Assembly: GCA_013397075.1 (NCBI GenBank)
Contig: VWZS01004387.1
Coordinates: 333,813-397,812 of the forward strand
DNA: 64,000 nt
DNA from: Rhabdornis inornatus
Lineage: Eukaryota; Chordata; Aves; Passeriformes; Rhabdornithidae
Reading direction: 5' to 3'
Shown here: positions 1 through 12,811 of the stretch, piece by piece
Layout of the letters: the number at the start of each line of letters is the position of its first letter
Numbering within the stretch: the stretch's first letter is position 1
The notes under the pieces: model-generated
Database searches by the model: none
What the model was told of the DNA's origin: nothing
The model's input: only the letters and a program-made list of their open reading frames with translations
Program-made: the position numbers and the translations under genes

Positions 1-1140
1 ATATTATGCGTAGTTCCTACACAGATCATTACAAGCTTTTTGAATCTGAAAAAGGTCACTGTAAAGAAGAAAAGAACTCCAAACCTTTCAGTCTTATAAT
101 TCAAGACATCTCAAGCTAGAAGTAATATTTTCCCTCAAGCTAATTAACCTTGATTTTGTTACCTATATTAAAACATTTGCCTCAAAATAAGAGCTACTTG
201 CCTGGCAAAAGTTGGGTAGGTGAGGCAGATGAATATGTTTCCAAGAAGTAGTTCTCTGGTACATTAAATTTGCAGTTATCTCATAGAAGTGAGATACTAA
301 TTTCCCCACTGAATTAATTTCTGGTGGTTTCAGTTTGGGATGAAGAGGCTATTACTTGGGGAACAATACTTTTGCTTTCTGTAGAAGGAGGCAGGAACTC
401 TTGGAGGAGAACCCTGCTGTACCAGGGTTCAGCCACACTAAGTTCCTTCTCTCCCTTGGGACCTAGCATGGTGATTGAAGGAGCTAGATGTAGGTAACCA
501 TTTCTCAAGTACTGGTGGGACTGTAGTGACTGTGGGGCTGTCTGCACTTGGGGCAGTACACGGTCTGCTGAGCAAGGGGCCACTGTAGTTGTGCAATCTT
601 GTTCAAGGACCTCTGGGTGCAGGTCTTGGGCTCTCCCAGCATGAAGCAAGCACTTTCCTAGTTTTCCCTTTTACAGCTTCGCTTGGCTTTCTGTTGCACC
701 CGGCTTGGAAAGGGGATTTCCCTGTTCTGTTTTATTCTCAGAATAGTCCCAGTGAATGTTTTCAGCTCCTGTTTTCCCAAGCTGCATAACTGTAGACTCT
801 TATTGTAGTTAATTCTTTTAAAGTTAATTTTTTGAACTGAGCATTTTAGTCACCTTAATCTTAGTAACAGTCACTAGGAGGAAGCTTGTCAAGTCAGGGT
901 GGAAGGTTGTTATCAGTTCCTGCAGTAAACCCATGGTATTTGATCACTTTTAGCATGACCATCGAGAAAAATATCAATGGCTTAAACCCAAATTCATGCA
1001 GAAACTCCTGTAATGAGTTAGCTGACTGTATCACCAGTGTACAAAGACTTAAGAATTCTTGATGACTGGTTTGTGTATTTTTGCTTTTAGACATGTAGGT
1101 TTGTGAATTAACTAGTGTTCTTGCTAATAGGTTTTCTCAG
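1..1140 (+). other. PHLPP2 intron (left edge of window)
   Basis: No exon is supported here. The segment ends in the acceptor (ttttctcag) of the first visible PHLPP2 exon. No repeat family was recognised. Confidence 0.6.
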
Positions 1141-4100
1141 TTGAAGAGTCTGAACTTGTCTCATAATAGACTGGGAGAGTTTCCTGTATCACTGTGTGAG
1201 ATCTCTACTCTGACAGAGCTTAATATTTCCTGTAATGGACTTCACTACTTGCCAAGTCAGATTGGCAAACTGTTGAAGTGAGTATGTTCTTTACATCTGT
1301 GATCATAAATACGCTTGGTGCCTCAGCTGAGCACTACTGATGTGCAGGTACTGTTTCTGAAAGTGTGAATTCTAGGGCAGCTTGTTTTGCCCATGAAGGC
1401 TGAATGATTAATTTGACTCCAGCAGAAAGTCAAGAACTAACACGTGCAGTCCCTTAATCACTACTATTAAAACATCACAGCTGCTGGTGCAGAAAAGATG
1501 AGGAAACTTGATGCAGATAAAGCACTGAAGGCAATTGCATTGTTTCTCAAATAAGTCTATGTGCATTTTTCTGCAGCTTCAGAGTTGTTTGACTTTCTGC
1601 ATTTATTATTTGAATTTAATATTTTCAGTACTGATGTGATTTCTGTTGAAGTTTTAATTTATTATAGAAAACTTTTCTGTGATAACTTCTCACAGGGGTC
1701 TAGTGATTTTTGTCAGCGCTGGTATGTTTGATTGTGTTCTACAGAATTGGCTGCTTTTTCAGTTAGAGGATTTTAACATTAAAATACTTGAGCAATCCCC
1801 TTGAAAAATTTTGTCTTAAAGTGTTTGCTGGAGCCTTGTTCGTTTTCCCTGGTAGCTACCCCAAATGCATGAGAGCTTAAGCTTAGGTAAATTTAATTGC
1901 AAGACTGTTAGTACAGACTGTTAGGATGTGTGATTAAACTTTGCTATTTGTAGAAAACCAAGTAATTAAGTAAATATCTTTCATTTACAACGTAAGTATT
2001 GATTTGTATTTTGTTTGTGTTAACTTACAGTCTTTGGCACAACTGGAAGTCCCAAGCCTATTACATGTGTGCTGAAAGTACTTCAGTAACTTTACGTGTA
2101 TAAGAATAAAATCAGCTGTTAGGTACCTTTAAAAATAACCACATTGAGACCAGCTAATTATACAAGAAAATTCAGTGAAAATAATAAATGTGATGTTCAC
2201 GCCTCTTTGCAGAATTATTTTCTTTCTCTTTTTCACTGTTGCAGTCTCCAGACCTTCTGGCTTGATGGCAATTTCCTCACATCCTTACCAGAAGAGATGG
2301 GAAACCTGCGTCAGCTCAGCTGTCTTGGGCTTTCCTTCAATAACTTCTGTGAACTGCCAGCAATTTGTGAGAAACTTGTCACCGTAGACAAACTAGCCTT
2401 GGCAGGGAACTTGCTAGAGACCCTGGACCTGACAGTGCTGAACCGTATGAGTCACATCAAAAGTGTGGACCTGAGGTAAGGGGTGAAATGTGCAGGTGTC
2501 TGTAAAACAGTGTTACTGTCTTTGTAACTTCTGGTACATTTTGCAATAAGCTAGGTTCATTTTTTTTCTTTATGGAGTTCTGTTTTTGAGGGTGTGCAGA
2601 ATCCACATGGAAAAGCAAGGTTCATTGAGCAGTGCCAGATGCTGAATGTGACCCAGCCCTCTAGTTTTCTCTTGTGATTTGCTGTTACCTTGAGCTTTGG
2701 TAGCTCAAGGTACCAAAACCTTGATCTCTCCTTCCCTTTTTTGTCTCCCTGCCCTAGAGATATGATCCTGATTCCCCAGGCTGCCAACTGCAGATCTCTC
2801 AGAAAGGGACAAAGAGTTTTTTGTGTGTGGCAAGGCAGTCCAGTATCTAGTTCTCTGCATTAGCTTCCTATGTCCATGCAGAGTAGCTGCCCTGTGGCCT
2901 GTTTTGTAGACTGGATCTTTCTTCAGAATGTCTTAAGAACTTGGAAATCATTAAAATGGTTACATAGAGCAGTGTAGACAAAAGAAATGTTTTTGTTTGT
3001 ATTCACTGCCTGAAATTCACCATTGCTTGTCACGCATTTCATTCACTGTGCTCACCTTTGGTGTTAGCCTTCACCAGAATACTTCCTTTCCTCTTCTTTC
3101 TTCTCTCTTCTTACTGATGTCCAGTGCTCAGTGTCCTATTTTCTGACTTTTTAACTAATTTCTGAGTGTTTAGGCTGAACAACCTGAAGAGAGCAGCAGC
3201 TGACACTCTGGAGGGGAACAAATCTGTGGTTTACATGGATTTACGAGACAATCAGATAGCAGATCTGGATCTGAGCTCCTTGGTCAGCCTGGAGCAGCTG
3301 CACTGCGAACGAAATAAGCTGAGAGAGCTGACGCTGAGTGGCTTCTCCCTTCGGGCCCTGTACGCCAACAGCAACTGTATGTCTCTGTCTTCTTCACCTG
3401 CCTTTTCCCTTTAAGCCCTGGGAGCAAAGGAAAACAGCCTTTTGCCCTCTCTCATGCATTAAAAAAATACTTATGCTGATGTTATTGTGGTGAAACAGTA
3501 TGTGATGGGTCCTCTGAGGTTAGCTCCTATGGATCGCATATATATGTGTGTGTACACATGCTGTGTAACAGTGTGGAGGTTGTGGTGTTATGTCCAAGGA
3601 ATTCATCTAACATTAAGATCTGTTTGGGTGCCCACAAAGAAAAGTACAGTTCTCTCTTGTTCTGGTGTTCCACATGACAGATGGAGAAATGGGATAATGA
3701 GACATTGTAGTGCCATATGGCAGATGTATGAAGTGTGAACTCTGTGGTGGGAAGTGTCAATGGAGACCTTGAGTCTCCATAAAGAAAGACTGAGTCTCAT
3801 TTGATAGCTAAGCTGCTTCTCTGTGCTGTTTTCTCTCTGAAGCTCTGCAAAACTTACTTGCTTTACTTCATCAGGTCTGACAACTGTCAATATTTACCCG
3901 GTTCCTGGCCTACTGACATGTCTAGAACTCTCTCAGTAAGTGATAATACACAACAGAATTTAAAGCAACTATCTGGACACCTTGAGAGCAATTAACACAA
4001 TAGAATGTCAAAGCCCTTCAAAGCCCAGCACTAAACAATAATGAAAATGTCCCAGACCAGAAGCCCGTCTGAACCAGTATGACCTTTTCCAGGTGACTTT

Positions 4101-7100
4101 GCTTCCTTCAGCTGTAGGCTGTGATCAGAAAAAAAGCCAAGCAGGGACCATTGAACTTGTGGCAGCTTACTGAACTGACTGGGGGGGATCCATGGATCAA
4201 ATATTTAGAGTAGCTGCCAGTGATCTCTGCTGTCGGTTTCATTGCCTACGCCTGCCCTTGGAGCAGTATTGTGAGACCTGTAAGATAGGATGCCCTGCCA
4301 AGTCATGAACCAGCTCAGTTTGCATTAGCCACAAGATGGCTTCCATAATGACTAACTCAGATGCTGTTCATTTTTTGCCTGTTGCTTCTGGTTTGGCTAT
4401 CACTAAAATCATGCCACATTCAGAGTCTTTTCCTTATGGAGTGCTGGTTTCTAGCTTGTCTCACTTGCTTTTCTCAGCAATCAACTACAGTGTGTCCCAG
4501 ACTGGGCCTGTGAAGCAAAGAAACTGGAAGTTTTGGATCTGAGCTTCAACCTACTCTTGGAGCTTCCATCAAGGTCAGAAAACCTTTGTAAACAGAGATG
4601 AGCTTTCTTCTACAATGGGCTGTCTGGGAAGAGAGAAGCAGTGCTATTCCAGTTGCTTAATTCCTTGCTGTGTCGAGATATAATCCACTTATCTATGCAG
4701 CATCAAAAATGCTCTGTATTCAAATGTTGGAAAGAACCAGTTTCTAGGTCAGCCTTTTGAACAATAGGGGCTAGGTAGTTCCATCCTGTGCTTTTGGCTG
4801 CTACTGCAGCTATTTGCACCTGTTACAGAACATGCTGCTGTGATTTATACATGTTGTCATACTGTCTGTGAACACAGGTCATAGGTGAGACACTAATACT
4901 TTTTGCATCATCCCACAGAAATTTTATCTCTTGCCTTTGACAGGGAGTTAGCACAAAGGGAAAATTCAGCTGATCTCAAATGCAGCTTTCACAGTACACC
5001 ATCAGCCAGCTCCTTTCTCCCTATTTCCCTTTCAGTTTCTGCAGAAATGCAGTGAATGAGAGACAAGAACTAATACAATTTTTCAGTTATTTATCCTAGG
5101 AAGAAGCAAAGCATGAACATACTCTCAGCCTAACAAGGGTGTTTGGTCGGGGTGTGATTTGAAGAATGACAGTGTCTAGGGTATGTTGTACTAAAATTGA
5201 ATGGAGGAGTGGTTAACAAGGAAGAAATGCCGAACATGGGTTGGAGAAGTTGAAGCAAGAGGCATAGGAAGTGATCAGCAGTGACATTCTAGTCATTGGC
5301 ACAGAAAAACTATATAAATCAAAAGCAAGAAAAGGACATAACAAGGATATGATAATGAGAACTCAGAAGAGAATTTTAGCCAATCCAATGGATTAAAGGG
5401 ACCAGATTTTAAGTATATTGTGCAAAGAATAATTACTGCCTCAGAAATAATAGAGGAGTGCTATGCCACTAGTTAAAGGTCTGAATTTATGTTGGCACTG
5501 TGGAAGCACTACTTTCTACCTACAAGTGACAACAGGCATTTAAAGCCTTCCTTTGTGACTTCTTTCTTTGCCTGAGAGAATGCTAGGCACATGCACATCA
5601 ACTTTCATCACAAACTACCAATCAGCAGTAGTGTAGAGGGAAATGTAGATACTCTTCCAAGCATTCAGAGAGACTGAGTCATGTTATCCTGTGTGTTCTT
5701 CTGCTTTGTCATTGTTTACATTTTATGAATGAGTGTATTTTAATTTTTCCCTGCTGTAAAGTCAAATTAAGTGGATTAAATACTACCTTTCCCACTCTCT
5801 GGATGTCAAGATGAATGAACCAAGTTAAATAGAATACCCTGTGTCTTTCTAGGATCCTCAGAAGCTTGAGTCTTCGGAAATTGATGGTAGGGCACAATCG
5901 TCTGCAGAGCCTTCCGCCTCTTCTAGAACACATTCCACTGGAGGTGCTGGACCTTCAGCACAATCTGTTGACTAAACTCCCAGAGATGCTCTTTGTCAAA
6001 GCTCTGAAGTGAGTGTCAGTAACAAACATCTTTTTTCTGCATTATCCTTTGGAGTGTAGTAACTGTCCTTGCAAAGTGCCATTTGCATAAGAGATAAAGA
6101 GGTGTGCCCTTTATGAGGAGATTATTCAGGTGCCATAAGGGAAGCCATCAAGCTGATTTGAAGGAATCAGTCCATGTTACTGTGTAATTACTGGAAAACA
6201 GAAGCTGCCTGAAGAGCTTTGTCTGTAAAAGTAGTCGCAAGTTCAACTGCAAAGAAAAGAAGCCAGTCAGATTCAGGTCATTGGAGAAAAGGAGAGACCC
6301 TTTACAAATGAACAGTCCCCCATGACTGTCTATTCACAGAGGAGTTAGCCCTTCTTTAAAGAAGCCTTTCTTTAAGTAGAGTTTTATGTTGTCTGCTTCT
6401 GCCAGTATTACCCATAGGCTTTTCAGTACTCACTGTTTACTGTAAAATGCTGCGTGCATCCACAGTGCATATAGCTAGTAAGTCATTAGTAGACTCAAAA
6501 ATCTTAATATGTAGGGATGTTACAGTATTGTCTGGCCTCCTGTCTGCTACTGCTGTCCACACTGGCATTTGTACAGCTCCTTTTCCTAGTGTTAGTGGAG
6601 TATTTCGGATGATGTGAAGTCTGATTTTTGCACTTGCTGTGGTTAGCCTCAGGTACCTGAATGCATCTGCAAACAGCCTGGAGTCCTTGCCCTCCGCATG
6701 TATGGGGGACGAGAGTTTGAGCATGCTGCAGCTGCTATACTTGACTAATAACAACCTCACAGATCAATGCATCCCTGTCTTGGTGGGACACCCAAACCTA
6801 CGGATCTTGCATCTGGCAAACAACAACCTGCTGACTTTCCCTGCAAGGTAAGTCAGTAAGGCTGTTGGGCAAGACAGTGCTCCCTAGGAGGAAGCTCTCA
6901 CCTCCCCATGATTGTACATGAGTCAAAGCCAGAGTGAGATGCTCTCTCTTTGACCTGATCTGACATTTCTACACACAATGTGAGGAGAAGTATGTTAAGG
7001 GGTATTGGCACAGGGTACTACTGATGGCTGTAGGTTTTCCTGTCCTAGTTGAGGTCCCATCCAGAGGGACCAAAGGATGTAACTAGTTGTGTTGCATGTA

Positions 7101-10100
7101 TGTGGGGATGGGGTGATATTTCTTTGCAACTTCAGCATTGATGGTGAAGGGTCTGTCTTGTACAAATCCAAGCCAGGCTTGAGGACCCTGCATCTCTCTA
7201 GAGCATCTCTTAGGACTTTTGGTCTCCTATCAGTAAATCAGAAAAGTAGGTCATAAAGGGCAGTGTCTATGGCCACTTCATCTGCAGCTTCAGAAAGTGA
7301 CAAGTTCATGTCTGTAAGATACAGTATTTTTTTGTTTCCCTTTCAGCAAACTTAGTAAGCTGGAGCATTTGGAAGAACTGAACCTGAGTGGCAACAAACT
7401 GAAAACAATTCCTACAACGGTTGCAAACTGCAAGCTACTTCATACACTTATTGCACACTCGAATGAAATCAGCATTTTTCCAGAAATCCTGCATTTGCCC
7501 CGTATTCAGGTATTTGTATGGAGAAGATAAAGAGATAGCTGGGGAAAGTTTGGGTTATAGAATGAGGAGTGACTGCTAGGAGAGAACAGGAGATCCCAGC
7601 AAGGCCAAGTGCCTGGTATCAATCCAGGCTGGGGGATGAACAGTCGAGAGCTGCCCTGCTGAGTAGGGCTTGGGGATGCTGCTGGATGAGAGGCTGGACG
7701 TGCCCTGGCCGTATGTGCTGGCACCGAGAAACCCCCCACATCGTGGGCTCATCCCCAGTGGCATGGACAGCAGGTAAGGAGGAGATTCTGCCCCCCTGCC
7801 CTGCTGAGATGAGATCCCACCTGGAGGACTGAATCTGGGGTCCTCAGCACAAGAAGGACTTAGACCTGCTGGAGTGGGACCAGAGGAGTCCATGAAGACA
7901 ATCAGAGGGCTGGAGCACCTCTGCTGTGGCAGCTGGCTGAGTGGTTTGTGGTTATTCAGTTTGGAGAAGAAAAGGGTCTGGAGTGACCTTATTGCAGCCT
8001 TCCATTACCTAAAGTGACTAAAAGAAAGCTTGACAGGGACTTTGGACAAAGGCATGGAGTGACAGCATAAGGGGGAATGGCTTTAAAGTGAAATAGGGTA
8101 GGTGTAGATTGGATATTAGGAAGAATAATAATCCTGTGAAGATGGGGAGGCCCTGGCACAGGTTGCCCAGAGAAGCTGTGGGTGCCCCATCCCTGGAAGT
8201 TTCAAAGCCAGGTTGGATGGGTCTTGGAGCAACCTCCTGTAGTGGAAGGTGTCCCTGCCCATGTCAGATATGTTGAACAAAATGAGCTCTAAGGTCCCTT
8301 CCAACACAGACCATTCTGTGGTTCTATGACTTTGATCAACCCAAGAAGAGGCCACAGAATATGCATTCTAGGTATCTCACCTTTCTGAGTTGATCAAAGA
8401 TGGTCTCATTTACCTTTACCCCTGTCTCTGACATTTCTGATTTCTTGCATTTGAGACAGTGGGCAGTGTTATACAGCTAGGCAGGTTTGCATATAGAGGC
8501 CTTCTTTTATCTTTGGTGTGACTTAGTCTTTCAGTATTGGAATTGTGGCTATTGCAGGTTGCTTATAAATCATTCTTCTTCTGACAAGTCAGATCACGTC
8601 ATCGTGTGTGTGAGATACAATAAGTAGCAGAGCTATATGATGTTTATAAGGAGCACTGGAGTAACTGATGACGTGACACAACAAAAGAGTATTTTCTTTG
8701 TCATGCTGTTTGTTGCTACTGCAGTTTGTGGATTTGAGCTGCAATGAGTTAACTGAAATCCTAATCCCTGAGGCACTGCCAGGTGCCTTGCAAGAGCTGG
8801 ATCTGAGTGGAAACGCAAACCTGGTGTTAGAACACAAGACACTGGATATCTTCAGGTGAGCCATTGACATGTCAACCCAGTAGTGACCTGCACAGGGAAG
8901 GGTAACCCTTGCCAGGAGAGGAAATGGAATAGTAAAGTAAAAGTACTTTGTCACTGCGTAGTGGTATAATGTTCCCTGCCTGAGACAGCTGAGACTTATT
9001 GTCTTTGGGAAGGGAAACGTCTGGGTATGAAACATCAGAGCAAGGAATTTTTCAGGTGGTATGAGGTTTTCCCAGGTGTCTCTGGCACAAGCAGCCAGAC
9101 ATCTCGAGAAGACCTAGGCCTTAAGCTCCTCTCCTTGATGCAGTTCTTTCCACAGACTGCTGTCTAAAACTCTAGACTGGACAAGGTCCTAAGGCCTGTT
9201 CAGCAGGTTCTAGAAAAGCATAACTTCTGTTCTCTCTGTAGTCACATTACTACACTGAAGATTGATGCTAAGCCCTCCCTCACAGCAGGCTCGGCACTCA
9301 CTTCTGCCTTCTGGAGCCATGGAATAGTTGAGATGGCAGGCCAAAGAAATAAGTGAGTATTGTGGTCTGCTGAACATTGTCTTCTCAGGATGCTGGGCGG
9401 AGTGCACTGCTGAGCACCGAAGCAAACCTGTTTCGCCCAAGAGCTCATCCATCCCATTGTCTCTCTGGGTCTCTTTACTAAGGCTTGGTAACTCATGTCT
9501 CCATATTACCTTTTACCTCAATTTTCACACTTATCCCAGTGTATTTGGACTCTCCTTCCCCCTCCAGCAAAGACGCTTTTTCTCTTGTCAGCTGTGCCTG
9601 TTCCCCTCCTGCATGTGGTCAAGGAAGGTTTGGGAGTTCCAATAATAAAATGCAGTTGTACATCTCCCAGGCTAGTGAATGTAGGGACAGTGGCTTTGCT
9701 GCCCTGTGAGAATGGCACTCACCGCAAGATGCCTGATGGCTGTGGTTTTGAGAACAAGATAATTTTTGGAGACATATTAACTGTTTGTATGCTTTTCTGA
9801 CAGGCTGTGTGTGTCATCCCTGGCACTGGGGAGCTTTGCAGAGGGGGTCGAGGCTGTGTTTGGCATGTTTGATGGTGACAAGAATGAAGAATTGCCACGC
9901 TTGCTGCAGTGCACCATGGCCGATGTGCTCCTGGAGGAGGTACAGCAGTCTGACACCATGTTCATGTCCAACACCTTCTTGGTCTCCCACAGGTAGGACA
10001 GTGAGCAAGCTGGTCCTGGTGGGACTTGCATAGGTATATCAATATGTTAGGTGGGGTGAGGAAGCCCTCCAGAATACCTGTCAGTAGAGTCTGGAGCCTC

Positions 10101-12811
10101 CTGCACCTTCTCCTCCAACAGGAAGCTGGGCATGGCGGGGCAGAAGCTGGGTTCCTCTGCTGTCCTTTGCTACATTCGTAATGAGGTGGCTGATCCAGCC
10201 AGCAACTTTTCTCTGACGGTGGCCAATGTGGGGACGTGCCAAGCCGTTCTGTGCCGAAGTGGAAAAGCACTGCCTCTCTCCAAAGTCTTCAGCCTTGAAC
10301 AATGTTCAGAAGAAGTCAGTAGAGTCAAGGAACAAAAAGCCATTATAACAGAGGTTGGTTTGGACCCTTTCCACTTCAGCTTCCACGCTCACGTAAAAGC
10401 TTGGTACAAATACATGAGCTCGACTGCATTGCATTACAGGGGAGAGGGTGACATGAGGGTTCTGAATGACTTGTCTAGTGCTTCCTGCTCTACTTCTTTT
10501 GCTGATTCGCTGTTCAAAATTGCACATTCCTAAAACACTGTGGCCTAAGAACTATGGGTACAGGATGACCTGTGTAGTATGCAAAACTATTAAAATGATT
10601 TCTAGAGAACTCTGTAAAGGTTAACTTTCTAAACACTTGGAAATAACAGGGAAGTTCCAAAGAGTGGGAAAAATAAGTCTGTAAAGATCTTGAGAAATCA
10701 GTGCCAATCACTTTAGTTTTATGCTCAGTGGATCTTCTAAAAAGTATTAAGTTGCTGGATAGAAGTATTTTTCATAAGCATAATGTGTCACTGTGTTACA
10801 GCTCTTCAAGGTGTTGTAACACTGTGGCATAGCACTCTGACTGAAAATAACACTATGGTATTAATATAGCACATTAAATAGTTTAAAAACTGGCTCATTA
10901 ATGGATTCTGAACAAGAAAAGTGAAATTATTATATAAGACACTTCCCTAGGCGTCTCATCTGCTGGGTTTTAACACTTGGCGGCAGCAGCAGTGTTGCCA
11001 CCCAGAGGATACAGAAATTAAGAACGCTGAAACTAAATTTAAAACACTGCCTTGAAAAAGGGACTGAGGGTTGTGGGCACTTCTCTTTATGGGAGACCAC
11101 TGGCAGGGTGGCCAGGGGACCATCTAGCCGAAGGGGGTAATACATCCAGGTTACAGAAACAGTTTGAGATACCTACTTGTTCTTTTTTTTCCCAGGATGT
11201 AGTGTCCACACTTCAGAATGCAGTTATGTTAATAAAGAGGGAAATAGCTTAGATAATACACAGAAATAGTTTAATGTCTGGGTAATCTGTCTTGCACTGA
11301 GAAAGTCAAAAGGCACTATTTCACTTGTACTAAAAAAATGAATTTCACATAAGGCTAATCAGTGAGACTCTGGTCAGTGTACTGCAGGTAGTCTAGCTGC
11401 ACATTTCAGAATAGTCTTCTACAATTCCTTAGAGTGCAACAGAAGGTCTTGTGGGATAAAAGTGTGTTATTGCCAGCATGAGTGGTGGCAGTTATTGTAG
11501 TCATCAGGTATAGTCAATGTCTGTGCTGTAGTACCTGCACCTAGATCCCTTTCTCTAGTGCTGCCGCTGTGTATTTCTTGAGGCTCCAAACTAGCATATG
11601 AGCAGGGGAAAATTTGCTTTCAAAATGATCTAATAGCACATCCAATGCTACCGCTTTGTTTCTCTTGTCTGCAGGACAACAAAGTCAATGGTGTGACTTG
11701 CTGTACTCGGATGCTGGGCTGCACGTACCTGCATCCTTGGGTCCTGCCCAAACCACACGTCAATTCCATTCCACTGACTGTACAAGATGAGTTGCTACTT
11801 CTAGGGAACAAAGCTCTATGGGAACACCTATCTTATGCAGAGGCTGTCTCAGCTGTGCGGCACCTACACGACCCACTAGCTGCTGCAAAGAAACTCTGCA
11901 CTTTAGCCCAAAGCTATGGTTGCCAAGACAATGTTGGTGCAATGGTGGTATGTCTCAACATCAGTGAAGACAACTGCACATGTGAGATGCACAGCCTCAC
12001 TCTGACAGGCCCTGGGGGATTTAATTCTACCTCCACCAAACCAGCAACACCTTCATGTAGCAGTGGAATTGCTTCAGAGTTCAACAGTGAACTGTCTGCT
12101 TCTGAGGTTAGCAGTGAGGTGGGCTCTACTGCATCAGATGAACACAGTGCTCTTGGCCTCGATGGCAGTTTGCTACCACGACAAGAACGACGTTGCAGCC
12201 TCCATCCTGTGCCCCCCTCAAGCGTTTTTCAGCGCCAACCTTCCAGTGCCACCTTCTCTAGCAACCAGTCTGACAATGGTCTAGATAGTGATGATGAGCA
12301 GCCTGTGGAAGGTGTAATGACAAATGGCAGTAAAGTGGAGGTAGAGGTGGACATTCATTGCTGTAAAGGAAAGGGTCTGGAATTAGAACATCCTGCTGCA
12401 GAGTACAGCTCTTCTGCTCTAGGGCCAGAGGATAACTCTAGGCTTGTACTCATCATTCGGCGGCAGAACAGTGTAAACAGCAACACTGTGCAGAGAGGGG
12501 TCAGGGAGAAGTGTGAGCTCCAAAAATCTCTTTCCACATGTTGTCTTTATGGAAAGAAGCTTTCTAATGGCTCCATAGTGCCCTTGGAGGAGAGCCTCAA
12601 CCTCATCGAAGTAGCAACAGAGGCACCCAAAAAGAAGACAGGCTATTTTGCTGCTCCATCCCAGATGGAGCCAGAAGATCAATTTGTGGTGCCACCCGAT
12701 CTGGAAGAGGAAGTGAAGGAACAAATGAAGCAGCACCAGGAGGACAGAGCAGATCAGGAGCTGAAAGAAGATGCAGTACCCCTGCCAGAGGAGTTTGACA
12801 CAGCTTTGTAA
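1141..12811 (+). CDS. PHLPP2: PHLPP2, PH domain and leucine-rich repeat protein phosphatase 2 (5' part outside window)
   Basis: Protein serine/threonine phosphatase that dephosphorylates the hydrophobic motif of AKT and PKC. Thirteen coding exons are visible: 1141-1277, 2245-2475, 3174-3376, 3875-3935, 4478-4573, 5853-6008, 6647-6847, 7347-7509, 8725-8855, 9242-9352, 9804-9992, 10122-10353 and 11675-12811. They total 3048 nt, and every junction keeps frame, giving 1015 residues. Roughly residues 1-460 are leucine-rich repeats (LxxLxLxxN pattern). A PP2C-type domain follows (about 490-735, with GMFDGD and the AQSYGCQDNVGAMVV stretch), then a low-complexity Ser-rich tail. The C-terminus is DTAL, the PDZ-binding end of human PHLPP2. 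Near-identity to recalled human PHLPP2, for example in the LESLPSAC and QPVEGV segments, separates it from PHLPP1. Human PHLPP2 is about 1320 residues, so the PH domain and first repeats lie left of the window. Confidence 0.97.
7670..8335 (+). repeat. CR1 LINE fragment, sense orientation, in a PHLPP2 intron
   Basis: The segment follows the CR1 3' ORF2 and 3' UTR consensus: GGTCCTCAGCACAAGAAGGA, then AGAGGGCTGGAGCACCTCT, then GGTTGCCCAGAGAAGCTGTG, and GGTCCCTTCCAACACAG. It ends with the diagnostic short repeat ATTCTGTGGTTCTATGA at about 8313-8329. CR1 is the dominant bird LINE and is usually 5'-truncated, as here. The exact 5' limit is uncertain. It lies between the exons at 7347-7509 and 8725-8855. 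Confidence 0.93.
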